The notes beneath the pieces were generated by a model. It did no database searches. It worked only from the letters and a program-made list of their open reading frames with translations, and had not been told where the DNA came from. A stretch of DNA of 64,000 nucleotides from Aquimarina sp. Aq107 (lineage in GTDB: Bacteria > Bacteroidota > Bacteroidia > Flavobacteriales > Flavobacteriaceae): assembly GCF_943733665.1 (NCBI RefSeq), contig NZ_OX030782.1, forward strand, positions 3,148,501 to 3,212,500, read 5' to 3'. The position numbers were made by a program, and so were the translations under genes. Positions 1 through 9,680 of the stretch are shown in pieces (position 1 is the stretch's first letter; each line of letters starts with the position of its first letter).

Positions 1-636
1 CAGGCCATTATTCGTAAAGAGTTAAGTTTTTGGGGTGCTATGGATGATCTAATCAAAAGTTATAATGATTCAATCGCTCAACAAACATTTAAAGATCTAA
101 AGGAAGCGAACACTTATGTTGTTCCGACATTACACATCGGAGACATCCTAAGTTATCTGGATGAAGTAGATCATAGTAATGATCCTTATCTAAAAATTAT
201 AGGGAAAGGAATTATTAAAACCTATGAAGGTAGAATCAAACGTGCATTAACAGCATCTAACGAATCTAAAAAATCAAGAAATGAATTAAACACCTTTTTT
301 AAAGGTTTAACTAAATCTCTCCAAGATGCTGATGTAAAACTTTTGGCCGGATCGGATAGTGGCGCTTTTAACTCCTACATCTATTCTGGGATTTCATTAC
401 ACAAAGAATTAGAAGCAATGGTATCTGCTGGGTTAACTCCATTACAGGCCATACAAACATCAGCATATCATGGGTCTCAATATCTTAAGAAAGATAAAGT
501 TTGTGGAACCATTAAAATAGGAAAAGTTTCTGATTTAGTGATTCTTAATAGTAACCCAATACAAAATATTAAGAATACTCAAGATATTTATAAGGTTATC
601 AAAGGAAAAAAAATCTATGATCCTAAAAACTTGTAA
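1..636 (+). CDS. Amidohydrolase family protein, 3' part (5' end outside window)
   Basis: The reading frame is open from base 1, so this is the C-terminal 211 residues of a longer protein; the Met at base 40 is internal. The segment AGSDSG followed by a helix beginning HKELEAMV and the end pattern GTIKIGKVSDLVILNSNP are typical of metal-dependent amidohydrolases (imidazolonepropionase/prolidase-like), where the Asp of SDSG is the late catalytic or metal-binding Asp and the last strand is the returning composite beta domain. The N-terminal HxH metal motif lies outside the window, so substrate cannot be inferred. A different gene of the same family starts at the far end of the window. Confidence 0.85.
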   Translation, partial: QAIIRKELSFWGAMDDLIKSYNDSIAQQTFKDLKEANTYVVPTLHIGDILSYLDEVDHSNDPYLKIIGKGIIKTYEGRIKRALTASNESKKSRNELNTFFKGLTKSLQDADVKLLAGSDSGAFNSYIYSGISLHKELEAMVSAGLTPLQAIQTSAYHGSQYLKKDKVCGTIKIGKVSDLVILNSNPIQNIKNTQDIYKVIKGKKIYDPKNL

Positions 637-695
637 CTTGATTAACTCATAATAAAATTATCAGAACTATTTTTTGATCTAAAAAACAATTATTT

Positions 696-1712
696 ATGGA
701 TGCAATAAAAAAAGTAAAACCATTAGGATTTACCTGGGAAACTCCAGATCCATTTTTGTTCTGTGCCTATCACGAAGATCAATACCCTAAAGGAAATGAA
801 GAATTAGGTCCTGATGCATCTCTTGAAGGAAGAAATATTGGGCAAGATTTCATTCTCAAAGATGGCTGGAGAATGTACCATGGTAATAAAGTACCAGGCT
901 TTCCTGCGCACCCGCATCGCGGATTTGAAACTATAACAATTGTACAAAAAGGACTCGTTGACCACTCTGATTCTTTAGGAGCTGCTGGCCGTTTCGGTAA
1001 TGGAGATGTACAATGGATGACTGCCGGTAAAGGTGTACAACATTCCGAAATGTTCCCGCTTTTGAATTCAAAAGAAGAGAACCCCTTTTTATTATTTCAG
1101 ATTTGGCTTAATCTTCCTAAAAGTAAAAAAATGGTCGAACCACATTTTAAAATGCTTTGGAATGAAGAAATACCCATATTAAATATAACTGATGAGTATG
1201 AAAGAACAACAGAAATAACCTTAATTTCTGGAAAAATAGAAAATCAAAATGCGGTAGATCCAGCTCCGAATTCTTGGGCATCCAATTCAGAAAACGAAGT
1301 TTTAATAGCTACTATAAAAATGGCACCGAATGCCCAATACACATTTAAGAAGGCATCAAAGGGAATAAATCGTTCTATTTTCTTTTTTAAAGGAAGTAAA
1401 ATTGAAAGTGATGGATATAAAATCCCAGTAAATCATGAACTTGTTACCATAGCTAATAAAGAACTAACAATAAAAAATGGTGATAAAGAATCTCATTTCT
1501 TACTTCTTCAAGGAAAACCAATTAACGAAACGGTTGTTAAACAAGGACCTTTCGTAATGAATAGTCAACAAGAAATCAGAGAAGCCATTATAGAATACCA
1601 ACAAACTCAATTTGGTAAATGGCCCTGGCCTAGCTATGATCACGTGCATAATAGGTCAAAAGGACGTTTTGCCTTGTATCCCGATGGAAGTCAAATTATT
1701 AAAGACTCTTAA
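696..1712 (+). CDS. Pirin family protein
   Basis: A bicupin of 338 residues. The pirin N-terminal signature is clear: HPHRGFETIT, then GDVQWMTAGKGVQHSEM. The expected metal-binding residues are H72, H74, H116 and E118. No signal peptide is seen, so it is cytosolic. Pirins bind Fe or other divalent metals; some have quercetin dioxygenase activity and others act as redox-sensitive cofactors, so the exact role is open. It stands alone: about 60 bp from the amidohydrolase and about 130 bp from the kinase pair that follows. The protein is somewhat longer than many pirins (about 230-300 residues), with extra sequence near both ends. Confidence 0.92.
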   Translation: MDAIKKVKPLGFTWETPDPFLFCAYHEDQYPKGNEELGPDASLEGRNIGQDFILKDGWRMYHGNKVPGFPAHPHRGFETITIVQKGLVDHSDSLGAAGRFGNGDVQWMTAGKGVQHSEMFPLLNSKEENPFLLFQIWLNLPKSKKMVEPHFKMLWNEEIPILNITDEYERTTEITLISGKIENQNAVDPAPNSWASNSENEVLIATIKMAPNAQYTFKKASKGINRSIFFFKGSKIESDGYKIPVNHELVTIANKELTIKNGDKESHFLLLQGKPINETVVKQGPFVMNSQQEIREAIIEYQQTQFGKWPWPSYDHVHNRSKGRFALYPDGSQIIKDS

Positions 1713-1841
1713 GTACTCAAAAGCAATACTTTACATATTTATAACTATAGTTTTAAAAGTAGTATCCTTTTAAAACTACTATTAAAATACTATCTTTATT
1801 AAAGGGAAGAAAAAAGTTAAGTATTTAAACTGTGAATTCAT

Positions 1842-3935
1842 ATGCTAAAAAAAGTACTATATTTCTTCCCGATCTTCCTTTTATTTTTATCTACATTATC
1901 ATGTTCAAAAGAAATAGTAATCAACGACTTAGAAAAGAAATGGTTAGAGAAAAATGATAGTATTACTGTTGCCATATATCCATATTACCCGCCGTATCAG
2001 TTTGTAAATGACCAAAATGAAATTGATGGTATTTTCATCGATTATTTAAAATTGATTGAACAGAAAATTGGTTATAAATTTCAAAAAAAACGCTATGATC
2101 ACTGGCCCGAATTAATACACGATGTAAAAAACAATACCGTTCAATGTATATTAGAAATCCAAGAAACTAAAGAACGAAAATCATATTTAAACTTTTATGC
2201 CCCATTATTTAAGTCCCCTCACGTAATTGTTACTAGAAAGGATGCTAATTTTGGAATTAATATTAATAGTTTAACTGATAAAACTATTGTATTACCAGAA
2301 GATTACGCCATTACAGAAATTTTAAAACGTACTTATCCGAATTTTAATATTGTAACTGAAAAAGATGAACAAACCTGTTTAATTAAATTAAACTCTGGAG
2401 TCTATGATGCTTACATAGGGCCTAAAGCTTTAGTTAATTATTATATAAGGATAAAGAAATTAAATGATATCGAAATAACTTCAGATACTACCTTAAATTA
2501 TGAACCAGGTTTTGCCGTTAATAGAACAAACACAACTCTACATAATATTTTTTCTAAAGTACTATCCAGTATAACAAAAGAAGAAAAAGAATCAATCTTA
2601 AATAATTGGTACTATAGTAATGTTACCCCTTTCTATCAAACTCCGACTTTCTGGATAATGGTATTCCTAATTACATTATTATTTTTCATTTTAGGAGCGT
2701 CTTTCAATGCCTATTTGAAATATAAAATCAAACAGAAAACTGAAGAATTAATAATTGCAAAAGACATTGCTGAAGAAAGTAATCGCTTAAAAACAAACTT
2801 TATTTATAATATTCCACAAGAAATAAGAACTCCGATGAATGGAATCATAGGGCTTTCGGAATTTTTAAATGATAACAATCTAAGTGTAGAAGAACGAAAA
2901 AAATATACTCAAATGATTATTGGAAATAGTAAAGAACTACTATCCATTATCGATAACATTTTAGAAATTTCACAACTACAGACCAAAAGATTTACCTTAA
3001 GACTGATCGAAATCGATCTTCGAGATGTATTTCGCACAATAACTTCACAATATCAAGTAAAAGCAGAAGAAAAAAACATTAGAATTAACATTAAAAGCGA
3101 ACTTACAAATTCAGAAAATTTAGTTCTAATGGATCGTCCTAAACTAAATAAGATCCTAAATGTTTTTATGGACAATGCTATAAAATATACGGATAACGGA
3201 ACTATCAATATTTCATATTCTATAGTAGATAGCTTTTTATCTATTTCTATTAAGGATTCTGGAATTGGAATAGAAGAAAAAAAGAAAAACAAAATAATTA
3301 ATAGCTTAGACCCAATAAACAACCTAATAAATCCTATAGAAAAAAATAATGGGTTAGGATTAGGTCTTACCATTGCCAAAAAAAATGCTGATTTTATTGG
3401 TGGTCAAATTACAGTAATAAGTGAGGAAAATGAGGGAACTACTTTTTCATTAAAAGTTCCATATAATCAAGTAAAAAAGAATAATTCTAATACAAAAAAC
3501 ATTACTGGTAAAAATCCTTTAAAAACAGAAAAGAATATCATATTAATTGCAGAAGATGGGGAAACTAACTTTTTGTTTCTTAAGACAATTCTTACCAAAA
3601 TGAACGATTATGATTTCACAATATATAGAGCAAAAAACGGTCAAGAGGCGGTAACCATTTGTGAAGAAAATGAGAATATTGATTTAGTTCTTATGGATAT
3701 TAAAATGCCGATTATGAATGGATATGATGCTACCTCCTATATCAAAAAAATGAGACCCAATCTACCTATCATAGCCCAAACTGCTTATTCTATAGAAGAA
3801 GATGTACAAAAAGCCTTAGATGCCGGATGTGATGATTTTGTTTCTAAACCTGTAGACAAAAAGATTTTAAAACCGATGCTAAATAAGTATTTCCCATTAT
3901 TTAAAAATAGAAATAAGACTTCTAACACACACTAG
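1842..3935 (+). CDS. Hybrid sensor histidine kinase/response regulator with SBP sensor, phospho-accepting His missing
   Basis: Order of parts: lipoprotein-like leader with Cys at 21, periplasmic bacterial solute-binding domain (family 3 type, about 38-260), one membrane helix (about 270-290), HisKA helix region, HATPase_c domain, and a C-terminal receiver domain (about 565-690). The H-box reads NIPQEIRTP where the neighbouring paralogue has NISHEIRTP: the phospho-accepting position is Q326 (CAA, bases 2817-2819). The N-box (DNAIKY) and G-box (GLGLGL) persist, but the region between them (483-503) has lost the F-box. The receiver keeps its acceptor D619 and K669. It is probably a pseudokinase that partners with the next gene, only 3 bp downstream; a phosphate-sink or receiver-only role is an alternative. 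Confidence 0.9.
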   Translation: MLKKVLYFFPIFLLFLSTLSCSKEIVINDLEKKWLEKNDSITVAIYPYYPPYQFVNDQNEIDGIFIDYLKLIEQKIGYKFQKKRYDHWPELIHDVKNNTVQCILEIQETKERKSYLNFYAPLFKSPHVIVTRKDANFGININSLTDKTIVLPEDYAITEILKRTYPNFNIVTEKDEQTCLIKLNSGVYDAYIGPKALVNYYIRIKKLNDIEITSDTTLNYEPGFAVNRTNTTLHNIFSKVLSSITKEEKESILNNWYYSNVTPFYQTPTFWIMVFLITLLFFILGASFNAYLKYKIKQKTEELIIAKDIAEESNRLKTNFIYNIPQEIRTPMNGIIGLSEFLNDNNLSVEERKKYTQMIIGNSKELLSIIDNILEISQLQTKRFTLRLIEIDLRDVFRTITSQYQVKAEEKNIRINIKSELTNSENLVLMDRPKLNKILNVFMDNAIKYTDNGTINISYSIVDSFLSISIKDSGIGIEEKKKNKIINSLDPINNLINPIEKNNGLGLGLTIAKKNADFIGGQITVISEENEGTTFSLKVPYNQVKKNNSNTKNITGKNPLKTEKNIILIAEDGETNFLFLKTILTKMNDYDFTIYRAKNGQEAVTICEENENIDLVLMDIKMPIMNGYDATSYIKKMRPNLPIIAQTAYSIEEDVQKALDAGCDDFVSKPVDKKILKPMLNKYFPLFKNRNKTSNTH

Positions 3936-3938
3936 TAT

Positions 3939-6002
3939 ATGCTAAAAAAGATAACTCATATTTTTGTTTTCTTATACCTAATAATAGGAATAACATCTTG
4001 TTCTGATCAAGATATTCTCGACAAAAAAGAAAGAGATTGGTTAGTAAAACAGGATACCATTTCTGTAGCAGTATATGCATACTATCCTCCTTATCAATTT
4101 ATAAATAAAAAAGATAGTATCGATGGGATTTTAGTAGATCATTTTGGTCTTATTGAAAATAAAATTGATTATCGTTTTCAAAAAAAGTATTATACCAATT
4201 GGTCCAATTTAATCGAAGATGCTCAAAACAAAAAAATCGATATTGTATTAGAAATGCAGGAAACTGCAGGGCGAGAAAAATATCTAAATTTTTACACTAA
4301 ATTTTTTGAAACCCCTTTCGTTTTAGTAGTTAGAGAAGAAGTCGATAGTACATTAAAATTTAATGATTTTTTGGATAAAAGGATTACAGTTCCTAAAGGA
4401 TACTCTATAGACGACTATCTTAAAGAAAATTACTCCAACTTAAACATTAAAAATTTTCCTGACGATATCACCTGTCTACTTAAATTACAATCTGGAGAAG
4501 CAGATGCATATATTGGTGGAAAAGCAATGGTTAATTATTTAATTAAGTCAGAAGGCATCACCGGTTTAAAAGTAATAACAGAAATTGATTACAGCTATAT
4601 CCCAAGTATTGCTGTTAATAAAGAAAATAAGATATTAAACGAAATAATAACCAAAGCTACACGTAATATCACCGATGAAGAAAAGCAAGAAATACTCGAC
4701 AATTGGCTTTTTGATGTTGTAAAACCATTTTACAAAAAACCGAAGTTTTGGATTATTTCATCAATTATATTTTTCACAGCTTTAGCAAGTATTATTTTAG
4801 TACACTTTTACTTAAAATTTAAAATCAGACAAAAAACTAAAGAACTTCGAATTGCTAAGGATAAAGCTGAAGAAAGTAATAGGATAAAAACCAATTTTAT
4901 TCAGAATATCTCGCATGAAATTCGGACTCCTATGAATGGAATTATGGGATTCTCAGAATTATTGAAATCCTCTGCGATAACAGAAGAAGAAAGGCAAGAG
5001 TATACTAAAATTATTATTGAGAGTGGTAAAGATTTAATTAACTCTGTTGACAATATTTTAGAAATTTCGGTATTAGAAACAAAACAAAGTAAAATTCGAT
5101 TTGCGCCAACAAACTTAGAAGAATTGTTCTTAGAATTAATTTCAGAATATTCAACTAAGGCAGATGAAAAAAACCTAAAAATTCAGTTGAACAACGAAAT
5201 TCCCGAAGAAAAAAACATAATTATTACAGATCATCCTAAACTTTATAAAATACTTGATAGCTTGATTGATAATGGTATTAAATTCACTAATACTGGTTCA
5301 ATAATAATCTTTTCTTATCTTGTAGAAGATTATGTTGCTATATCCATAAAAGATACTGGGATAGGAATTAAACAAAAAGATCAAGATATTATTTTTAAGA
5401 GTTTCTCTCAATCCGAAAAAGAAATCTCTAAAAATTTTGGAGGTCTTGGTTTAGGTCTAGCAATCGCTAAAGAATATACCGACTTAATCGGAGGAAATAT
5501 TTCCTTTATAAGTAAAGAAAACGAAGGAAGTTCCTTCTTATTAAAAATTCCATATACCCCAATGCAAAATAACGCAGAACTAGCTACTAAAAAAAAGGGA
5601 GAAATAATTCCAGAAAAACATGTTGTACTTATTGCTGAAGATGGAGAAATCAACTTCTTATTTTTAAAAACGGTGTTAACCAAAATGATTGATTTCGAAT
5701 TTATCATTTACCGCGCTAAAAATGGGAAAGAAGCTGTAGAGATATGCGAAGGAAACGAAAAGATTGATTTAGTTTTAATGGATATCAAAATGCCTATTAT
5801 GGATGGTTATGATGCAACTAAACGTATAAAAAAAATGCGGCCAGATCTTCCAGTTGTTGCTCAGACAGCATATTCTACCGAAGAAGATATAGAAAAAGCC
5901 TTAGCAGCGGGATGTGATGACTTTCTTGCTAAACCCGTAGATCGAAAAATATTACGCCCAATATTAGATAAGTACATTTCTATATTTAGAAATAAACAAT
6001 AG
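3939..6002 (+). CDS. Hybrid sensor histidine kinase/response regulator with SBP sensor
   Basis: Tandem paralogue of the preceding gene with the same architecture: leader with Cys at 21, solute-binding sensor domain, membrane helix at about 271-290, HisKA, HATPase_c and receiver. This copy looks catalytically complete: NISHEIRTP with H326, N-box SLIDNGIKF, DTGIGI, an F-box region IIFKSFSQ, and GGLGLGL. The receiver acceptor is D615 and the conserved Lys is K665. No DNA-binding output domain is present, so signal must leave through phosphotransfer to an unknown partner or through protein contacts. The SBP domain suggests sensing of a small polar ligand such as an amino acid, but the ligand is not predictable. 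Confidence 0.93.
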   Translation: MLKKITHIFVFLYLIIGITSCSDQDILDKKERDWLVKQDTISVAVYAYYPPYQFINKKDSIDGILVDHFGLIENKIDYRFQKKYYTNWSNLIEDAQNKKIDIVLEMQETAGREKYLNFYTKFFETPFVLVVREEVDSTLKFNDFLDKRITVPKGYSIDDYLKENYSNLNIKNFPDDITCLLKLQSGEADAYIGGKAMVNYLIKSEGITGLKVITEIDYSYIPSIAVNKENKILNEIITKATRNITDEEKQEILDNWLFDVVKPFYKKPKFWIISSIIFFTALASIILVHFYLKFKIRQKTKELRIAKDKAEESNRIKTNFIQNISHEIRTPMNGIMGFSELLKSSAITEEERQEYTKIIIESGKDLINSVDNILEISVLETKQSKIRFAPTNLEELFLELISEYSTKADEKNLKIQLNNEIPEEKNIIITDHPKLYKILDSLIDNGIKFTNTGSIIIFSYLVEDYVAISIKDTGIGIKQKDQDIIFKSFSQSEKEISKNFGGLGLGLAIAKEYTDLIGGNISFISKENEGSSFLLKIPYTPMQNNAELATKKKGEIIPEKHVVLIAEDGEINFLFLKTVLTKMIDFEFIIYRAKNGKEAVEICEGNEKIDLVLMDIKMPIMDGYDATKRIKKMRPDLPVVAQTAYSTEEDIEKALAAGCDDFLAKPVDRKILRPILDKYISIFRNKQ

Positions 6003-6010
6003 AATCAATA

Positions 6011-6832
6011 ATGTCTTTTGAACATCAGTACGCTGGTTTTTTAAACAGTAAACTATTGTGGAAAAACGCAAGTCTTTTTGAACTTCTTCAATTCGATTTA
6101 GTAAACTCAAATAGTAATCTCTCCAAAGAGTATTCTATTAATATTGCACCTAATGAAGTGCTAGGAAAAAGAATTGAACATTTTTTTGAACACTACATAC
6201 ATAGTACAAGTGATTATAAATTGATACTAAAAGGTCTTCAAATATTCAAAAACAAAATAACTATTGGAGAATTAGATTTTATAGTAGAAGATTTGCGTAA
6301 AAAAAATATTTTACACATTGAGTTAGTTTATAAATTCTACCTCTATAATCCTAAAAAAAGTACTACTTCGTTAGAAAGATGGATAGGCCCTAATCAAAAA
6401 GATAGTTTATTAGAAAAAATAACCAAATTAAAAGAAAAACAATTACCACTACTCTATCGTCCTGAAACTGCATTAAAGCTTAGAGAACTAAATATTGATC
6501 CAAACAAGGTACTACAAAAAGTGTGTTTTTATGGAAATTTATTTGTCCCTCTATCCTATAAAAACAAGAAACTTCCGGATCTAAATAATAGTTGTATACA
6601 AGGGTTTTGGATACACGAAAAAGATTTTACATCAGATAAGTATGGCTCTCGACAGTATTTCATCCCAGAGAAGAAAGATTGGGTCACACAACCAAAACAC
6701 AATAGAGTTTGGTACTCTTATATGGCAATACTAGAAGAGCTTCGAATACAACTGATCAAAAAAAAATCTCCATTACTTTGGATAAAAAGTAATGAAGATT
6801 CTTTTACCAAGTGTTTTATTGTTTGGTGGTAA
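6011..6832 (+). CDS. DUF1853 family protein
   Basis: A cytosolic protein of 273 residues matching DUF1853 by its central GELDFIV ... HIELVYKFYL block and the following WIGPNQKDSL and KEKQLPLL segments. The arrangement E56 ... D89 ... E104-x3-K108 resembles a PD-(D/E)XK nuclease-like core, which is an inference from the pattern only. It starts 8 bp after the second hybrid kinase, so it is probably in the same transcript, although there is no obvious functional link. Its 3' end meets the convergent ATPase gene with about 10 bp between stops. Confidence 0.8.
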   Translation: MSFEHQYAGFLNSKLLWKNASLFELLQFDLVNSNSNLSKEYSINIAPNEVLGKRIEHFFEHYIHSTSDYKLILKGLQIFKNKITIGELDFIVEDLRKKNILHIELVYKFYLYNPKKSTTSLERWIGPNQKDSLLEKITKLKEKQLPLLYRPETALKLRELNIDPNKVLQKVCFYGNLFVPLSYKNKKLPDLNNSCIQGFWIHEKDFTSDKYGSRQYFIPEKKDWVTQPKHNRVWYSYMAILEELRIQLIKKKSPLLWIKSNEDSFTKCFIVWW

Positions 6833-6843
6833 TAATTTTATGA

Positions 6844-8307
6844 TTATAAGTCATTTATATAACTACCATATAAATCTTTAAACCTAAAACCTTCAGACAA
6901 TCGATATTTGCTTAATTTTTTATGTTCCACTAATCCCCATAACAAGAATTCTTTCATAAAATAACTATCTTTTTCATCTATATCATCTTGATATTTTTTA
7001 ATTAGATTATTTAACGGAACAATTTCATCTAATTTTTTCTTGTAGTCTTCTTCAGAAATTTCATCCAAAAGTTCAAAACCGCTTTGTTCAAAAAACCAAT
7101 CTATTAGCTCTTGATAGGGACTTCTTTCGCTTTCTCTTTCTAACTTCTCAATTTTTGGAAAAAAATCAGAGAATAATGTTTTAATAGAATCAGAAATTAA
7201 GGTATGAGCTACAGATGCCGCTCCTTCTTGCTCACCTTCATATACTAACTCAACTTTACCCGTTATTGCCGGAACTACGCCCATAAAATCACTAAGTCTT
7301 AATAAAGTCTGTTCATCTCCTGATTTAAGTGCTCTATACTCTGCAGTACTTAATAAATTCTCATACGCAGTAATACTCATTCTAGCACTTACACCACTTT
7401 TAGCATCGATGAATTCACTTTCTCTAGCCTGAAAACTAATTTGCTCTAATAAATCCTTTGCTAAATCAGGCACATAAACTAATGTACTTTGTCTAGAATC
7501 TAACTTTGCTTCTTGCTGGGTAATTGTTTTGGCAATCTCTATACTTTCGGGATAATGTGTTAGTATCTGAGAGCCAATTCTATCTTTTAGAGGAGTTACA
7601 ATACTACCTCTATTGGTATAATCCTCTGGATTTGCAGTAAATACAAACTGCATATCTAACGGCAATCTAAGTTTAAATCCTCTTATTTGAATATCTCCTT
7701 CTTGCAAAATATTAAACAATGCCACCTGAATACGAGCTTGTAAATCTGGTAACTCATTAATTACAAAAATACAACGATTGGCTCTTGGGATCATCCCAAA
7801 ATGAATAACTCTATCATCTGCGTAACTTAACTTTAGATTCGCAGCTTTTATTGGATCTACATCACCAATAATATCAGCTACAGTAACATCAGGAGTAGCT
7901 AATTTTTCAGCAAACCGATCATTTCTATGCATCCAAGAAATAGGGGTATCATCACCTTTTTCTTCAATCAACGTAACCGCATATCTTGATATCGGGTTAA
8001 ACGGATCATCATTAATCTCAGATCCAGTTACCACTGGAATCCATTCATCTAATAAATTAATCATTTGTCTTGCTAAACGAGTCTTTGCTTGACCTCGCAA
8101 ACCTAATAAATTAATATTGTGCCTGGATAATATTGCTCGTTCTAACTCAGGAATAACAGTGTTTTCATATCCATGAATTCCTGTAAAAGTATCCTCGTTA
8201 TTACCAATCTTAGTTCTTAAATTTTCTCTAAGTTCATCTTTTATACTTCTACTATTATATCCCGATGCTTTTAGTTCTCCGAATGTTTTTATATTCTTAA
8301 AATCCAT
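6844..8307 (-). CDS. ChlI/MoxR-like AAA+ ATPase
   Basis: A 487-residue AAA+ ATPase of the magnesium-chelatase-I/MoxR type. Walker A is GLRGQAKT (69-76). The Walker B strand reads CIFVINELPDL, so the usual Asp is N184 followed by E185. Further on, FTANPEDYTNRGS is the sensor 1 region. It is transcribed after the VWA-domain gene with a gap of about 38 bp, and this ATPase plus VWA arrangement mirrors ChlI/ChlD, CoxD/CoxE and RavA/ViaA pairs, in which the ATPase remodels or loads metal or cofactor into a target protein. No chelatase H subunit or cofactor enzyme lies nearby, so the client is unknown. The Asn in Walker B may be normal for this Bacteroidetes subfamily. Confidence 0.88.
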   Translation of the reverse strand: MDFKNIKTFGELKASGYNSRSIKDELRENLRTKIGNNEDTFTGIHGYENTVIPELERAILSRHNINLLGLRGQAKTRLARQMINLLDEWIPVVTGSEINDDPFNPISRYAVTLIEEKGDDTPISWMHRNDRFAEKLATPDVTVADIIGDVDPIKAANLKLSYADDRVIHFGMIPRANRCIFVINELPDLQARIQVALFNILQEGDIQIRGFKLRLPLDMQFVFTANPEDYTNRGSIVTPLKDRIGSQILTHYPESIEIAKTITQQEAKLDSRQSTLVYVPDLAKDLLEQISFQARESEFIDAKSGVSARMSITAYENLLSTAEYRALKSGDEQTLLRLSDFMGVVPAITGKVELVYEGEQEGAASVAHTLISDSIKTLFSDFFPKIEKLERESERSPYQELIDWFFEQSGFELLDEISEEDYKKKLDEIVPLNNLIKKYQDDIDEKDSYFMKEFLLWGLVEHKKLSKYRLSEGFRFKDLYGSYINDL

Positions 8308-8345
8308 ATTTTCTTTTCCGAAATATTCTTTATTTATAATCTTTT

Positions 8346-9476
8346 TTATCCTTTAATTCTTTTTTTTCTATTCGCTTCGTAATCTTCAAAAATCATCTCA
8401 CCGAGTCCTTTTAAACCAGTATAAAAAGCTTTACCTTGATTCGCGTGGGTAAACTCTCTAACAAACTGCATTAAATAAGGATCTTGCGCAATCATAAACG
8501 TAGTAATAGGTATATGTAATTTTCTAGCTTGCTGTGCCATCATATAACACTTATTCACAATATTCCGATCTAACCCATTACTATTTTTATAATACTGTCC
8601 ATCTGGCATTCTTAAACAACTAGGTTTCCCATCGGTAATCATAAAAATTTGCTTATTTGTATTACGCTTTCTTCTTAACATATCCATAGCCAACTGTAAT
8701 CCTGCAACAGTATTCGTATGATAAGGTCCAACTTGTAAATATGGTAAATCTTTAATCGCAATTGGCCAAGCATCATTTCCAAACACCAAAATATCTAAGG
8801 TATCTTTCGGGTATCTTGTAGTAATAAGTTCTGCTAATGCCATTGCCACCTTTTTAGCGGGAGTAATTCTATCCTCGCCATACAATATCATACTATGACT
8901 GATATCAATCATTAATACAGTACTCATCTGCGCCTTATACTGTGTTTCTTCTACAACAAGGTCATCCTCAGTAAGATGTAAATCTCCGATACCATGGTTA
9001 ATCTGAGCATTTTTTAAACTTTCTGTAATTGATATTCTTTCTAATCCATCACCATATTGATAATTCCTATATTCTCCTGCATGTTCATCTCCTCTTCCTG
9101 TATATTTAGTTCTATGGTTTCCTGATCCACTACGCTTTAAATTACCAAAAATTTGATCTAATGCCCTTTTACGAATTGCTCTTTCTGTCTTAGCTGTAAT
9201 AGACATTCCGCCTTTTCCATCAGGTTTGATTTCCTCTCGGATATATCCTTTTTTCTTTAAATCCTCAATAAAATCATCTAATGTGTATTCTTCTGTGGTA
9301 AGTTTGTACTCTTTATCCAATTCTCTCATCCAATCCAAAGCCTCATCTAGGTCGCCAGAAGTGTGAGTAATAATCTCCTGAAAAATATCAAAAAGCTTAT
9401 CAAATGGAGATTGCTCAGGTGCTTCATAGTTTTTAAAAGCGAACCCTTTTTTTAAAAATCCCTTTTTCTCTTTCAT
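8346..9476 (-). CDS. VWA domain-containing protein (partner of AAA ATPase)
   Basis: A 376-residue protein without a signal peptide. The C-terminal half is a von Willebrand factor A domain with a complete MIDAS: D191-x-S193-x-S195 (DISHSM), Thr near 254-256 and D282 (ITDG). The N-terminal half is charged and lysine-rich, with a helical region at 25-80 and a Gly/Arg-rich stretch at 112-142. As first gene of a two-gene minus-strand operon with the ChlI/MoxR-like ATPase, it probably acts as the metal-dependent adaptor that couples the ATPase to its client, as ChlD or CoxE do. The client is not encoded next to it. Confidence 0.88.
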   Translation of the reverse strand: MKEKKGFLKKGFAFKNYEAPEQSPFDKLFDIFQEIITHTSGDLDEALDWMRELDKEYKLTTEEYTLDDFIEDLKKKGYIREEIKPDGKGGMSITAKTERAIRKRALDQIFGNLKRSGSGNHRTKYTGRGDEHAGEYRNYQYGDGLERISITESLKNAQINHGIGDLHLTEDDLVVEETQYKAQMSTVLMIDISHSMILYGEDRITPAKKVAMALAELITTRYPKDTLDILVFGNDAWPIAIKDLPYLQVGPYHTNTVAGLQLAMDMLRRKRNTNKQIFMITDGKPSCLRMPDGQYYKNSNGLDRNIVNKCYMMAQQARKLHIPITTFMIAQDPYLMQFVREFTHANQGKAFYTGLKGLGEMIFEDYEANRKKRIKG

Positions 9477-9609
9477 TATATAAATTTAGCATATTTTGTA
9501 AAAGATATATACTGAACTCAATGCTAATAATAGATAATTAACAAATGTTTTGGAATTGTTCTGGCTTAAAGACACTTTTATCTAAAAACAATAAACACTA
9601 TACAATTCT

Positions 9610-9617
9610 TATCTTTG
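9610..9617 (+). promoter_or_regulatory. Probable -7 promoter box (TATCTTTG)
   Basis: The octamer matches the Bacteroidetes sigma-A -7 consensus TAnnTTTG and lies about 63 bp before the M28 peptidase start. No convincing TTG at -33 is visible, so the call rests on the -7 element alone. Confidence 0.45.
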
Positions 9618-9680
9618 AGACATCAAGTATATTTTTAAGAATATATTCTTATAATAATCAAAAATCATCTTACTCAGTTT

